From assembly GCF_026241335.1 (NCBI RefSeq), contig NZ_JAPHAV010000014.1, positions 1-64,000 of the forward strand: 64,000 nucleotides of DNA, read 5' to 3'. Made by a program: the position numbers and the translations under genes. The notes beneath the pieces were generated by a model that searched no databases, had not been told where the DNA came from, and was given only the letters and a program-made list of their open reading frames with translations. The stretch's first letter is position 1. The number at the start of each line of letters is the position of its first letter. The stretch is from Ochrobactrum chromiisoli. Its GTDB lineage: Bacteria; Pseudomonadota; Alphaproteobacteria; Rhizobiales; Rhizobiaceae. Below are positions 1-7,952 of this stretch, in pieces.

Positions 1-231
1 CATAACCAAATCAAACATCGCTGTCAAACTCAATCTGCCAACTCAAGGGACGAACCAGTCTGCCGCTAGCAGCGTCGCCGCCCTCGTTGTGGCGCCATAT
101 AGACCCCACTCAACAAAACTGTCAACGCATAATCCGCAAAAAGGATAACTTTTCTTTCCACAGGCAATATGGTGGATTTTAACAGAATTTCAACCATTCG
201 AAAGCGCTGATTCCAATTTTGCGACAATGAA
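1..231. other. Intergenic leader of the window, no gene seen
   Basis: No convincing coding frame is visible. A GC-rich stretch near 70-105 is followed by A/T-rich sequence leading to the kinase start at 232. It may contain the end of an upstream transcription unit lying outside the window. I do not recognise a defined RNA or site here. Confidence 0.4.
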
Positions 232-1110
232 ATGACAAATATGACGATGAAATATCACTTTGGGATCGACGGCGGCGGCAGCGGGTGCCGTGCAATCCTT
301 GCCGATGCGGCAGGCAACGTGCTTGGCAGGGGAGCATCTGGACCTGCTAATATTGGCGCGGATGCGGAGAACACCATTCTCCATATCTATGAGGCAACCG
401 AACGCGCGCGCGAAAATGCCGGTTTATCGGCTTCTATATATAAGTCAGCCAATGCCGTGCTTGGACTGGCCGGAGCCAACGCGCTATCCAGTCATGCCAC
501 TCTTTATAAGCGTCTGCCATTTGCAAAGAGCAAAATTGTTTCCGATGCGCTCACCGCATTAGAAGGCGCGATGGGTGACGGTGATGGCGCAATTGTCATA
601 TTGGGAACCGGCTCGGCCTTTGTCCAGCGTATCGACGATGTGATTCAAATCATCGGGGGGCGCGGTTTTATGCTCAGCGATCATGCGGGCGGAGCGCGTC
701 TCGGTCGGGATCTACTGGAATATACCTTGCTTTCGAGTGACGGTTTCGAAGATTCGACCGATCTCTCACAGGCCGTTTTGGAGAAATTCGAGGGCGATCC
801 GCGCAACATCACCACATTTTCGCGCACAGCCAATGCTTCCGACTATGCGAGCCTTGCACCATTGCTTTTTGATTTTGCGGCGAAACGCGACCCGCTGGCG
901 ATCACTCTCCTCACCCACGCCTGCAACATGATCCGCACAGGATTGGAAAAAATGGCAATTAAAGAGCACAAACGTTTCAGCATAACAGGTGGACTTGCGG
1001 CATCATATATAGCGCTGCCATGCTTTCCTTATAGAGAATTTTATGCAGAGCCCCGTGGCGACAGTCTGCAAGGTGCACTTGCTCTCGCCATGAAGGGCTC
1101 AAGCGTCTGA
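232..1110 (+). CDS. BadF/BadG-type ATPase, probable N-acetylglucosamine kinase
   Basis: Predicted cytoplasmic sugar kinase of the ASKHA fold, 292 residues, which would phosphorylate an amino sugar such as GlcNAc with ATP. The N-terminal phosphate-1 motif GIDGGGSG is at residues 11-18, an aspartate-bearing strand VSDALTAL is near 103-110, the phosphate-2 loop GTGS is at 125-128, and a glycine-rich ITGGLAA adenosine motif lies near the C-terminus. Length is typical of the family. Three in-frame ATGs lie at 232, 241 and 247; the family motif begins just after them, so the exact start is uncertain by a few codons. The sugar specificity is inferred from family membership only. Other BadF-type ATPases activate benzoyl- or hydroxyglutaryl-CoA systems, but those partners are absent. 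Confidence 0.8.
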   Translation: MTNMTMKYHFGIDGGGSGCRAILADAAGNVLGRGASGPANIGADAENTILHIYEATERARENAGLSASIYKSANAVLGLAGANALSSHATLYKRLPFAKSKIVSDALTALEGAMGDGDGAIVILGTGSAFVQRIDDVIQIIGGRGFMLSDHAGGARLGRDLLEYTLLSSDGFEDSTDLSQAVLEKFEGDPRNITTFSRTANASDYASLAPLLFDFAAKRDPLAITLLTHACNMIRTGLEKMAIKEHKRFSITGGLAASYIALPCFPYREFYAEPRGDSLQGALALAMKGSSV

Positions 1111-1219
1111 CACATGCGACGTGAAGGTAACTTGCCCGGGCCGACATAACCCCCTAATTCTTATATATTCACTCACATGCGTGATCGGCTGGTTCTTAAG
1201 ACAGTGCAACAGGGGTGCC

Positions 1220-1654
1220 ATGCTAACCAAAAAAGGCAAATACGGCCTGAAAGCCATGGTGCATCTTGCCGGTGTAACGGACGGTCAATTGGTTTCAGCG
1301 AGCGAAATCGCCGAGAAGCATCATATTCCGCGCAAATTTCTGGATAATATTTTCACTGAATTGCGCAATGCGGGCTTTGTATTAAGCCGCAAAGGCAAAG
1401 GCGGCGGATTTTGCCTCGCCCGCCCGGCCAATGAAATACATATCGGCAACATCATCCGCGCACTTGATGGCGCGCTTGCGCCCATCGCCTGTGCCAGCAA
1501 GACCGATTATCAGCCTTGCGATGACTGCGATGAGACCGATTGTGAAGTGCGGCACATGATGCTGGACGTGCGCGAAGCAATCGCCAATGTGCTTGATCAC
1601 CGCACGCTTGCCGACAGCCGGGCTTCTGAAATGGCCGCGCTGTCGGCTGAATGA
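1220..1654 (+). CDS. Rrf2-family transcriptional regulator, probable Fe-S protein
   Basis: Protein of 144 residues with the Rrf2 winged-helix N-terminus (MLTKKGKYGLKAMVHLA) and the typical LSRKGKGGGFCLA wing. The C-terminal half carries a cysteine cluster (CASKTDYQPCDDCDETDC, about residues 94-111) that could bind an iron-sulfur cluster, as in IscR, NsrR or RirA. It has more cysteines than the three-cysteine IscR pattern. A longer open frame begins at 1121, but the family N-terminus starts at the ATG at 1220. It ends 7 bases before the convergent metallochaperone gene. Its target genes cannot be told from the sequence. Confidence 0.8.
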   Translation: MLTKKGKYGLKAMVHLAGVTDGQLVSASEIAEKHHIPRKFLDNIFTELRNAGFVLSRKGKGGGFCLARPANEIHIGNIIRALDGALAPIACASKTDYQPCDDCDETDCEVRHMMLDVREAIANVLDHRTLADSRASEMAALSAE

Positions 1655-1661
1655 ACTGGCA

Positions 1662-2861
1662 TTAAGCGGCAACGGACCAGCTTGGAAACGGATCGCTGAG
1701 ACGCTGCCAGCTTTCCGGCTTGAACACCTCTTCCGGCACCAGACAACCATCAAGTTCGGCAATCATGGCAGCCTTGTTCATCGGATCGACGCCGATAAAC
1801 ACAATTTCCTGTCGGCGATCTCCCCATTCAGCATCCAGATAGGGCTTCATTGCCTGATGCCATTCTGGCTCTGCAGGCCAATAGCTGCGCGGAACGGCAG
1901 ACCACCAACGCCCTCGCTTATTGGTGCGAACCAAAGCACCAGCCTGGCTGAGTTCGCCCACATAATCGGGACGTGTTGCCAACCAGAAAAAGCCCTTGGC
2001 GCGAACAACGCCTGGCCAGCTTTGATCGATAAAGGCCTGAAAACGGGCCGGATCGAACGGACGGCGCGCACGATAGACAAAGGACTGAACACCATATTCC
2101 TCCGTCTCCGGCACATGTTCATGGAAACCATGAAGTTCTTTATACCAAAGCGGATGCTCGTGGGCGCAATTGAAGTCAAACAACCGCGTATCAAGTATGG
2201 AATCGAGCGGGATTTTTCCGAAGTCCACTTCTTCAATGCGGGCATCAGGATTGAGTGACCGGATGACCTTGCGCGCCAGATCGCGCTCTTGCGCTGTCGC
2301 AGTCGAAATCTTGTTAAGCACCACAACATCCGCAAACTCAATCTGTTCGACCAGAAGATCGACCAGCGTGCGCTCATCTTCATCGCCCAGCGACTCACCA
2401 CGATCACGCAAAAAATCGTTGGAAGAATAGTCCTTCAACAGATTGGCAGCATCAACAACTGTGACCATCGTATCAAGGCGCGCCAGATCGGACAGGCTTT
2501 CGCCCTTTTCATCGCGAAATTCGAACGTTGCGGCGACTGGCAAAGGTTCGGATATGCCGGTTGATTCAATCAGCAGGTAATCAAACCGATCCTGCGAAGC
2601 CAATTGTGCTACTTCTTTCAGGAGATCGTCACGCAACGTGCAGCAGATGCAGCCATTGGTCATCTCGACAAGCTGTTCTTCCGTGCGCGAAAGATCGGCC
2701 CCGCCCTCGCGCACCAGAGCGGCATCAATATTAATCTCACTCATATCATTGACGATGACGGCCACGCGGCGGTTCTCGCGATTGTTAAGGACGTGATTAA
2801 GAAGCGTGGTTTTCCCCGCTCCGAGGAAGCCTGAAAGAACGGTAACTGGAAGCCTTTTCAT
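1662..2861 (-). CDS. COG0523 GTP-binding metallochaperone (CobW/ZigA-like)
   Basis: G3E-family GTPase of 399 residues. Walker [10 protein letters not shown] lies at residues 11-19, the metal-binding CICC at 71-74 after NG, an ESTGISEP switch near 100, an NKIS guanine-recognition motif, and a CobW C-terminal domain. The ATG at 2861 follows the ribosome-binding sequence AAAGGAG; an upstream in-frame TTG at 2882 is less likely. Family members insert or deliver metal ions. Here the upstream motif shared with the znu locus argues for a zinc-starvation role rather than cobalamin synthesis, and no cob genes are nearby. The client protein is unknown. Confidence 0.85.
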   Translation of the reverse strand: MKRLPVTVLSGFLGAGKTTLLNHVLNNRENRRVAVIVNDMSEINIDAALVREGGADLSRTEEQLVEMTNGCICCTLRDDLLKEVAQLASQDRFDYLLIESTGISEPLPVAATFEFRDEKGESLSDLARLDTMVTVVDAANLLKDYSSNDFLRDRGESLGDEDERTLVDLLVEQIEFADVVVLNKISTATAQERDLARKVIRSLNPDARIEEVDFGKIPLDSILDTRLFDFNCAHEHPLWYKELHGFHEHVPETEEYGVQSFVYRARRPFDPARFQAFIDQSWPGVVRAKGFFWLATRPDYVGELSQAGALVRTNKRGRWWSAVPRSYWPAEPEWHQAMKPYLDAEWGDRRQEIVFIGVDPMNKAAMIAELDGCLVPEEVFKPESWQRLSDPFPSWSVAA

Positions 2862-2903
2862 GGCAACTCCTTTGCTGGCCAATTTAGACGGTGCTGATTG
2901 TTA

Positions 2904-2920
2904 ATGTTATATCATTACAT
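2904..2920. promoter_or_regulatory. Probable Zur operator of the COG0523 gene
   Basis: The sequence ATGTTAT-ATC-ATTACAT is a near-perfect inverted repeat 43 bases before the metallochaperone start. The same half-sites with the same 3-base spacing occur between znuA and znuC (4329-4345). The identical 7-mers on both sides in two zinc-related promoters are the evidence. Zur as the binding protein is inferred from the zur gene at 6216. Confidence 0.7.
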
Positions 2921-3092
2921 TTGTGAGGCAAAAAAGAGGCGGCAAAGCCACCTGACAATCCTTAAACACCTCAACTGAGCGCCGTCGTTTATGATCTGAT
3001 AGGTTTTTAAAAGCTTGCGTGCCGGACTGTTAGAGCTTTTCCGGCAAAAGCGCGCTGCGATTTTGCGCCGGATAATGCGTAAACAAACAAAG

Positions 3093-3132
3093 AGAGCATT
3101 TCTGGATTAAATTTAATCATCAGAAATGCTCT
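3093..3132. repeat. Intergenic palindromic element with 12-bp perfect stem
   Basis: AGAGCATTTCTG at 3093-3104 pairs exactly with CAGAAATGCTCT at 3121-3132. The 16-base loop itself contains the palindrome GATTAAATTTAATC. This resembles the repeat family scattered between genes in Brucella and rhizobia. It lacks a T-run, so I do not call it a terminator. Confidence 0.6.
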
Positions 3133-3149
3133 GTCTTTTCATTTTAGCA

Positions 3150-3257
3150 CACATCTTAGCCCTAAAACCGGTGCCCACTTTTCGGGATGTGCTTTATCTT
3201 TTTTTTCACGCACATCTTAGCCCGAAAACCGGTGCCCACTTTTCGGGATGTGCTTTA
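3150..3257. repeat. Two tandem copies of a RIME-like intergenic repeat
   Basis: Copy 1 (3150-3196) and copy 2 (3211-3257) each run from CACATCTTAGCC through ACCGGTGCCCACTTTTCGGG to ATGTGCTTTAT and differ at only one or two positions. They are separated by a short T-rich spacer. A diverged third copy is at 35446-35492. Rhizobiales genomes carry many such mosaic elements. Copy 2 supplies the last bases and stop codon of znuA. Confidence 0.65.
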
Positions 3258-4280
3258 TTTCGACAAACAGCCCTTCAAAGAATCTGCGAGATTACGGATG
3301 AGTTGCGGATAAAGGTCCGGGCCATTCTTCAATTCAGCTCCGAGCGGATCGAGTACACCGGTTTTTGCGTCCGTTCCGTCAATAACTGTGTTCACTAGCT
3401 TCGGCTCAAACTGTGGCTCAGAGAAAACGCATACAGCGCCAAGTGACTTGATCTTTTCGTGAATGTCCTTGATGCGCGCAGCACCGGGTGCTTTTTCCGG
3501 GCTAACCGTGATTGAACCGACAGCCTTCACACCAAAACGGTTTTCAAAATACTGGTAAGCATCGTGGAAAACGATGAAAGGCTTATCTTTTACCGGCTGC
3601 AGTTCGTTGTCGATATCTTTGGTCAGCGCATCGAGCTTTTCAGCATAATCGGCAGCATTCTTTTCATACTGCACCGCATGCTCTGGATCATTTTCGCTCA
3701 GAACCTTTGCAATGTCACCAACCAGAACCTTGCCATTTTGTGGATCCAGCCAAAAATGCAGATCGTAAGCACCATGCTCATGCTCATGTTCATGCGCCTT
3801 TTCAGCCGCTTCATTTGCGTGATCGTGACCATCATGAGAACCGGCCTCGGCGCTATGATCGTGCGCGTCGTGATCATGGCTGTGACCTTCATGCCCGTGA
3901 TCATGCGCCTCGAATGGCCCACCTTCGCGGAATTTAAGTTTGGTCAGACCGTCCGCATCACCAAGCGCCACCACTTTGGCACCATCGCCCAGTGTGTCGA
4001 TCGATTTGTCGAGAAATGTTTCCATAGAAGGACCGGCCCAGAAAATGACCTTGGCATTTTCGATCGCCTTTGCATCTGAAGGCTTGAGGCTATAGGCGTG
4101 TTCTGATCCCGCCCCCTGCACGATCAATGTCGGCTCGCCGACGCCCTGCATGACGGCAGCAACCAGCGAATGCAACGGTTTGATTGAAACCACAATGCCA
4201 GTTCGCTCGGCAGCAGAAGCGGCATTACCAAAAACAGCCATAAAGGCGGATGCCAACAACAGGGATCGGAAGTGTTTCAT
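3255..4280 (-). CDS. znuA: Periplasmic zinc-binding protein of the ZnuABC importer
   Basis: Solute-binding protein of the cluster A-I metal family, 341 residues. A signal peptide (about residues 1-23, ending ASA|AE) directs it to the periplasm. The His61 ligand lies in the SEHAYSLKPSD segment, a long His/Asp/Glu-rich loop covers about 126-169, and a second ligand region DLHFWLDP lies near 173-180. The His-rich loop is typical of zinc rather than manganese binders. It is divergent from znuC, with two candidate Zur sites between them. The stop codon lies inside an intergenic repeat. Confidence 0.95.
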   Translation of the reverse strand: MKHFRSLLLASAFMAVFGNAASAAERTGIVVSIKPLHSLVAAVMQGVGEPTLIVQGAGSEHAYSLKPSDAKAIENAKVIFWAGPSMETFLDKSIDTLGDGAKVVALGDADGLTKLKFREGGPFEAHDHGHEGHSHDHDAHDHSAEAGSHDGHDHANEAAEKAHEHEHEHGAYDLHFWLDPQNGKVLVGDIAKVLSENDPEHAVQYEKNAADYAEKLDALTKDIDNELQPVKDKPFIVFHDAYQYFENRFGVKAVGSITVSPEKAPGAARIKDIHEKIKSLGAVCVFSEPQFEPKLVNTVIDGTDAKTGVLDPLGAELKNGPDLYPQLIRNLADSLKGCLSK

Positions 4281-4328
4281 AGAGCTCTCTTGAATGTCAG
4301 ATTGGCGTTAACAATATGTGGGAGTGAT

Positions 4329-4345
4329 ATGTTATTTTATTACAT
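4329..4345. promoter_or_regulatory. Probable Zur operator 1 of the znuA/znuCB-zur promoters
   Basis: ATGTTAT-TTT-ATTACAT, the same half-sites and spacing as the site at 2904-2920. It lies 49 bases before znuA and could control both divergent promoters. Zur binding is inferred. Confidence 0.7.
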
Positions 4346-4351
4346 CATTTG

Positions 4352-4366
4352 CGTTATGCTATAACG
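4352..4366. promoter_or_regulatory. Probable Zur operator 2, perfect palindrome
   Basis: CGTTAT-GCT-ATAACG is a perfect inverted repeat 6 bases from operator 1. It keeps the GTTAT core and 3-base centre. Two sites in the divergent region could allow separate repression of znuA and znuCB-zur. Confidence 0.6.
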
Positions 4367-4541
4367 TCTGTAATAAGAAGACACAACCTCTTTTTGGAGA
4401 ATTGTTCACAGCGCAAAACCACGAGACGCAAACGAACCCGAATCGGCATATGTTTCACACATGTTGAAATAAGGATTTCGGGGCTGCTGCGGGTTAATAA
4501 CGCGAAGACGCTCTCAAAAAGGCAGCGAAAGCTCATTTTAT

Positions 4542-5408
4542 ATGGCTCATAAGACCGCCCTCCCCGCGCATTCGAAGCGGGAACCGCTGATAGAATTAAA
4601 AAATGCCGGCGTTTATCGCGACGGTCGTTGGCTTGTACGCAATGTTGATCTGAGCATTCATCGCGGCGAAATCGTCACCCTTATTGGCCCCAACGGTGCG
4701 GGGAAGAGCACAACGGCCAAGATGGCGCTGCATATTCTCAAGGCCGATGAAGGCAACATTCGCCATATCAAAGGCCCGCGCATCGGTTATGTGCCGCAAA
4801 AAATCAGCATCGACCGGACCATGCCGCTTTCCGTCGAGCGTCTGATGACGCTGACGGGACCGCTGTCCAAAGATGACATCCTGCGCGCACTCGACGCCGT
4901 CGGGATCACACACCTTATAAAGGCAGAGATTACCAATCTTTCGGGTGGTGAGTTTCAGCGTGCATTGATGGCGCGCGCGCTTGCGCGCAAGCCCGACATC
5001 ATGGTGCTTGATGAGCCGGTGCAGGGCGTGGATTTTTCCGGTGAGGCCGCCCTTTACGAACTTATTGCCAAATTGCGCGATGATATCGGCTGCGGCGTGC
5101 TGCTAATTTCCCATGATCTGCATCTGGTGATGGCTGCAACGGATCGTGTTATTTGCCTCAATGGTCATGTCTGCTGCAGCGGTTCACCGCGTGATGTGAC
5201 CTCAAGCCCGGAATATGTGCGCCTGTTCGGAAGCCGCGCCGTTGGCCCCCTGGCTGTCTATGAGCATCACCATGATCATACGCACCTGCCTGACGGCCGC
5301 GTCATGCATGCGGATGGCACGGTGACAGATCATTGCCACACAGAAGACGGTCATCATCACGAGGGTGAGCATCATCACCACCATGAGGGAGACACGCCCC
5401 ATGCTTGA
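4542..5408 (+). CDS. znuC: ATPase of the zinc importer, with a His-rich tail
   Basis: ABC-transporter ATPase of 288 residues that powers zinc uptake through ZnuB. Walker A GPNGAGKST is at about 49-57, the signature LSGGEFQRALMARAL follows, and Walker B is IMVLDEPVQGVDFSG. About 45 C-terminal residues are packed with histidine (for example EGEHHHHHEGDTPHA at the end), which may bind zinc in the cytoplasm. The ATG at 4542 has no strong ribosome-binding site, and the leader from the operator region is about 175 bases long. The 3' end overlaps znuB by 8 bases, which suggests coupled translation. Confidence 0.93.
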   Translation: MAHKTALPAHSKREPLIELKNAGVYRDGRWLVRNVDLSIHRGEIVTLIGPNGAGKSTTAKMALHILKADEGNIRHIKGPRIGYVPQKISIDRTMPLSVERLMTLTGPLSKDDILRALDAVGITHLIKAEITNLSGGEFQRALMARALARKPDIMVLDEPVQGVDFSGEAALYELIAKLRDDIGCGVLLISHDLHLVMAATDRVICLNGHVCCSGSPRDVTSSPEYVRLFGSRAVGPLAVYEHHHDHTHLPDGRVMHADGTVTDHCHTEDGHHHEGEHHHHHEGDTPHA

Positions 5409-6219
5409 CGATTTTTTCACCCGCGCGCTCATTGCCGGTGTTGGGCTTGCGCTCACTACAGGCCCGCTGGGCTGTTTCATTGTGTGGCGGCGTATGGCCT
5501 ATTTCGGTGATACCATGGCGCACTCAGCACTTTTGGGCGTCGCATTAGCTCTGATTCTGGATATCAATCTCATGATCGGTGTCTTTGCGGTGGCCGTTGC
5601 GATTTCAGCCATTATGCTGCTGCTTCAGAAAAAGCACTCGCTTTCAGCGGATTCGCTGCTGGGCATTCTATCACATGCAACATTGTCATTGGGTCTGGTT
5701 ATCGTCGCCTTCATGACATGGGTGCGCGTTGATCTTTTGTCTTTCCTCTTTGGTGATCTGCTTGCGGTTTCACGTCTCGACATTGCGTTTATTTATGGCG
5801 GCGGAATTCTGGTACTCGCCTTGCTTGCATGGTTGTGGCGCCCGTTGCTTGCCGCAACAGTCAGCGAAGATATTGCACGTGCAGAAGGATTGAACCCCGC
5901 CTTATCGCGGGTCATTTTCATGCTTCTGCTGGCAATCGTTATCGCCATCTCGATGAAGATCGTCGGTATATTGCTGATCACATCACTGTTGATCATTCCT
6001 GCCGCAACCGCCCGCAAATTTGCCACAACGCCGGAGCAAATGGCCATCATCGCATCCCTCATTGGCGCATTTGGCGTAATCGGCGGGCTTTATGGTTCGG
6101 TTGAGTTTGATACGCCTTCCGGCCCATCGATCGTCGTTGCCACACTGGCTATTTTCATTTTAAGCCTCCTGCCATTAAATAGGAGAGAGGCTTCACCGAA
6201 ACGGACCGCAGGACAATGA
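5401..6219 (+). CDS. znuB: Membrane permease of the zinc importer
   Basis: Hydrophobic protein of 272 residues with about eight membrane segments, of the ABC-3 metal permease family. It would carry zinc across the inner membrane with ZnuA and ZnuC. I chose the ATG at 5401 (MLDDFFTRALIAG), which overlaps the znuC end and follows GAGGGAG; an upstream in-frame ATG at 5365 would sit inside the znuC His-tail codons. The segment PSGPSIVVATLAIFILSLL forms the last membrane helix. It overlaps zur by the ATGA arrangement. Confidence 0.93.
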   Translation: MLDDFFTRALIAGVGLALTTGPLGCFIVWRRMAYFGDTMAHSALLGVALALILDINLMIGVFAVAVAISAIMLLLQKKHSLSADSLLGILSHATLSLGLVIVAFMTWVRVDLLSFLFGDLLAVSRLDIAFIYGGGILVLALLAWLWRPLLAATVSEDIARAEGLNPALSRVIFMLLLAIVIAISMKIVGILLITSLLIIPAATARKFATTPEQMAIIASLIGAFGVIGGLYGSVEFDTPSGPSIVVATLAIFILSLLPLNRREASPKRTAGQ

Positions 6220-6647
6220 GCAATCACACCGACCATAACCATGCCCATCATCATGCATCCCAAGACCTGACCCGCAATCAGACGCTCGTTTTCGATGTGT
6301 TGTCCAAGGCGGAAGGACCGCTGAGCGCCTATACGATCCTTGATCAACTCCGTGATGACGGTTTTCGCGCGCCCTTGCAGGTTTACCGTGCACTGGAAAA
6401 GTTGCTTGATTACGGGATGGTGCACCGACTTGAGAGCCTCAATGCATTTGTTGCCTGCGCGCATCCGCAATGCCACGAACATGGTCTGATTGCTTTTGCC
6501 ATTTGCGAGCAATGTGGACAGGTCACGGAATTCTCGGATTCAGCAATTGAAAACCTCGTCAGCGCATGGAGCGTGCAGACAGGCTTCAAATCCCGCAAGA
6601 CGACGCTTGAGCTGCGCGGCCTGTGTGAAAAATGCGGTAATCACTGA
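6216..6647 (+). CDS. zur: Zinc uptake regulator of the Fur family
   Basis: Fur-family repressor of 143 residues. The start overlaps the znuB stop (ATGA), so regulator and transporter are co-transcribed. It begins with a His-rich stretch (NHTDHNHAHHH), then a winged helix with RAPLQVYRALEKLLDYGMVHR, then the metal region ACAHPQCHEHGLIAF, ICEQCGQVTEF and a final LCEKCGNH. The two CxxC pairs are the structural zinc site of Fur-type proteins. Location next to znuCB and the shared upstream boxes support Zur rather than Fur. It probably represses its own operon. Confidence 0.92.
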   Translation: MSNHTDHNHAHHHASQDLTRNQTLVFDVLSKAEGPLSAYTILDQLRDDGFRAPLQVYRALEKLLDYGMVHRLESLNAFVACAHPQCHEHGLIAFAICEQCGQVTEFSDSAIENLVSAWSVQTGFKSRKTTLELRGLCEKCGNH

Positions 6648-6851
6648 AGCATCTCGCGGAAAAGTGGGAACTGCCTTCGCGAAGAAGTTCAATTCACCGA
6701 ACTGATCTCTATTCCCGCTACGATCCGAGAGTGACATACGTAAGAGCAAGAAGATAGAGCGAGCCTATTGGGGATGATTAAGCGCGAAACGCTCTAAAAC
6801 ATTTCCAGAACAACTGCTAGCGGTTTTGCTCGAGATAGAATGCATGAAACA

Positions 6852-6878
6852 AAAACGGCGGGGATTCCCCGCCGTTTT
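6852..6878. terminator. Bidirectional terminator between zur and the VjbR-like gene
   Basis: The 13-base arms AAAACGGCGGGGA and TCCCCGCCGTTTT form a GC-rich hairpin flanked by A and T runs on both sides, suitable for both convergent genes. Confidence 0.85.
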
Positions 6879-6902
6879 CTATTCGCGTGCGCTCAGTTTA
6901 CA

Positions 6903-7685
6903 TCACATGAATAGATGCTGAACTTCAGGCATATCAATAATGCCCAGGGAGAGTGCCGTCGCAACTGCAGATGTCCTGTTGGAGCAATTGAGTTTGATCT
7001 TGGCATTCTGCAGATAGGTGACAACCGTCCAGCGGGCGATGCTGAGAATATCCGCAATCTCGCCGTCCGTTTTCCCGCTCGCCGCCCAGCGCAAGCAATC
7101 CACCTCACGGGGCGTTAACAGTCCATTTGCGGAATTGGCGTCTTTGCAGCCACAAAGCGAACTGTGGATGATGCCCGAAAGGCTGAGCAGACGCGGCCGC
7201 ATACGCGCGATGAATTGTTCATGATCTTCATCCGTCACTTCAAAGCTAAACAGCGTGCAACCCATTACACCCTTTTGATTGCGCGCTGAAAGTCCAATGA
7301 AAAGATTGCCAAGACCGTGCTTTTCGGCATCCTGTTGTAGCTCCATCACCGCAGGGCATACCTTCGCATCATCCGCCAAATTTCTGACAATGCCGCTGGC
7401 ATCATTGCGAAAATACGGTGCATCTTCCTGAAAAATCGGATCAATCACGAAGTAGTTTTTCGTGGAGTAGCGTGTCGACCAGCTTACGGGAACGGTCATC
7501 ACAACGGTCAGATCATCAGCACTGACTTTTGTGTTGTCACCCATACGCCCCCTGAAAGTATGAATGATATGACGGCAGCCTATCTCATCACGAATACGCT
7601 GCAGCAGGGAGAGCACATCACTTTGAAAAGAAAGACCGAAAAACGTTTTTTTGAAGTTTGGAAAGTGAATCAAATCTAAAGTCAT
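6903..7685 (-). CDS. vjbR: LuxR-family quorum-sensing-type regulator, VjbR-like
   Basis: Protein of 260 residues with an N-terminal autoinducer-binding domain and a C-terminal LuxR DNA-binding domain (about residues 190-250: [20 protein letters not shown], then [20 protein letters not shown]). Conserved ligand-pocket positions appear as Trp69, Tyr73, Tyr78, Asp82 and Pro83. From memory it closely resembles Brucella VjbR, which responds to acyl-homoserine lactones and controls type IV secretion and flagellar genes. That identification was not checked by alignment. No luxI synthase occurs in this window, so it is a solo regulator here. Its AT-rich upstream region (7686-7943) holds a dyad at 7829-7844. 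Confidence 0.8.
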   Translation of the reverse strand: MTLDLIHFPNFKKTFFGLSFQSDVLSLLQRIRDEIGCRHIIHTFRGRMGDNTKVSADDLTVVMTVPVSWSTRYSTKNYFVIDPIFQEDAPYFRNDASGIVRNLADDAKVCPAVMELQQDAEKHGLGNLFIGLSARNQKGVMGCTLFSFEVTDEDHEQFIARMRPRLLSLSGIIHSSLCGCKDANSANGLLTPREVDCLRWAASGKTDGEIADILSIARWTVVTYLQNAKIKLNCSNRTSAVATALSLGIIDMPEVQHLFM

Positions 7686-7828
7686 TGGCTAATATTCCTT
7701 AGCATATAAATATTCAAAACCCATATTTGAGGCTGAGCACTTCTCCTGAGAACCGACACTGTAAGTGCATCAATTCGCCATAAGTCAGATAAAAAATACG
7801 TCTTAAATCAACTCGCAATTTTTTCGTT

Positions 7829-7844
7829 GCAAATATGCATTTGC
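7829..7844. promoter_or_regulatory. Dyad upstream of the VjbR-like gene
   Basis: GCAAAT-ATGC-ATTTGC is a 16-base inverted repeat 144 bases before the LuxR-type gene, in an AT-rich region. It could be an operator for this gene. The binding protein is unknown. Confidence 0.35.
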
Positions 7845-7931
7845 ATGAAAAGCGTTGGGAAATGTGGTTAACGGGTCAAAAAAATAGATTTGTTACAAAA
7901 AATAACCAAATTGTGATCGAGCCATAAAGCG

Positions 7932-7952
7932 GGTGTTTCATTTCTAAACACC
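7932..7952 (-). terminator. Possible weak terminator of the TetR gene
   Basis: GGTGTTT and AAACACC form a 7-bp stem around the tetR stop codon. The following T-run is poor, so termination is only a possibility. Confidence 0.35.

Larger units (their letters stand above)
2862..3254. other. Gene-free interval with Zur site and palindromic repeats
   Basis: The 393 bases between znuA and the metallochaperone hold no gene. They contain the probable Zur operator (2904-2920), a long hairpin (3093-3132) and two tandem copies of an intergenic repeat (3150-3196 and 3211-3257). The second repeat copy reaches into the znuA stop codon. Confidence 0.7.

Noticed and set aside
1587-2258. Plus-strand open frame of 223 codons
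   Set aside because: It is antisense to the CobW-type gene and has no recognisable domain.
1662-2861. Cobalamin-synthesis CobW role
   Set aside because: No cob genes are near, and the upstream motif links it to zinc regulation.
3150-3257. Short tandem repeats that could look like a CRISPR array
   Set aside because: Only two copies with a short T-rich spacer, and a diverged copy exists elsewhere as a single intergenic element.
3564-4079. Plus-strand open frame rich in Met, Ile and Val
   Set aside because: It arises opposite the His-rich codons of znuA.
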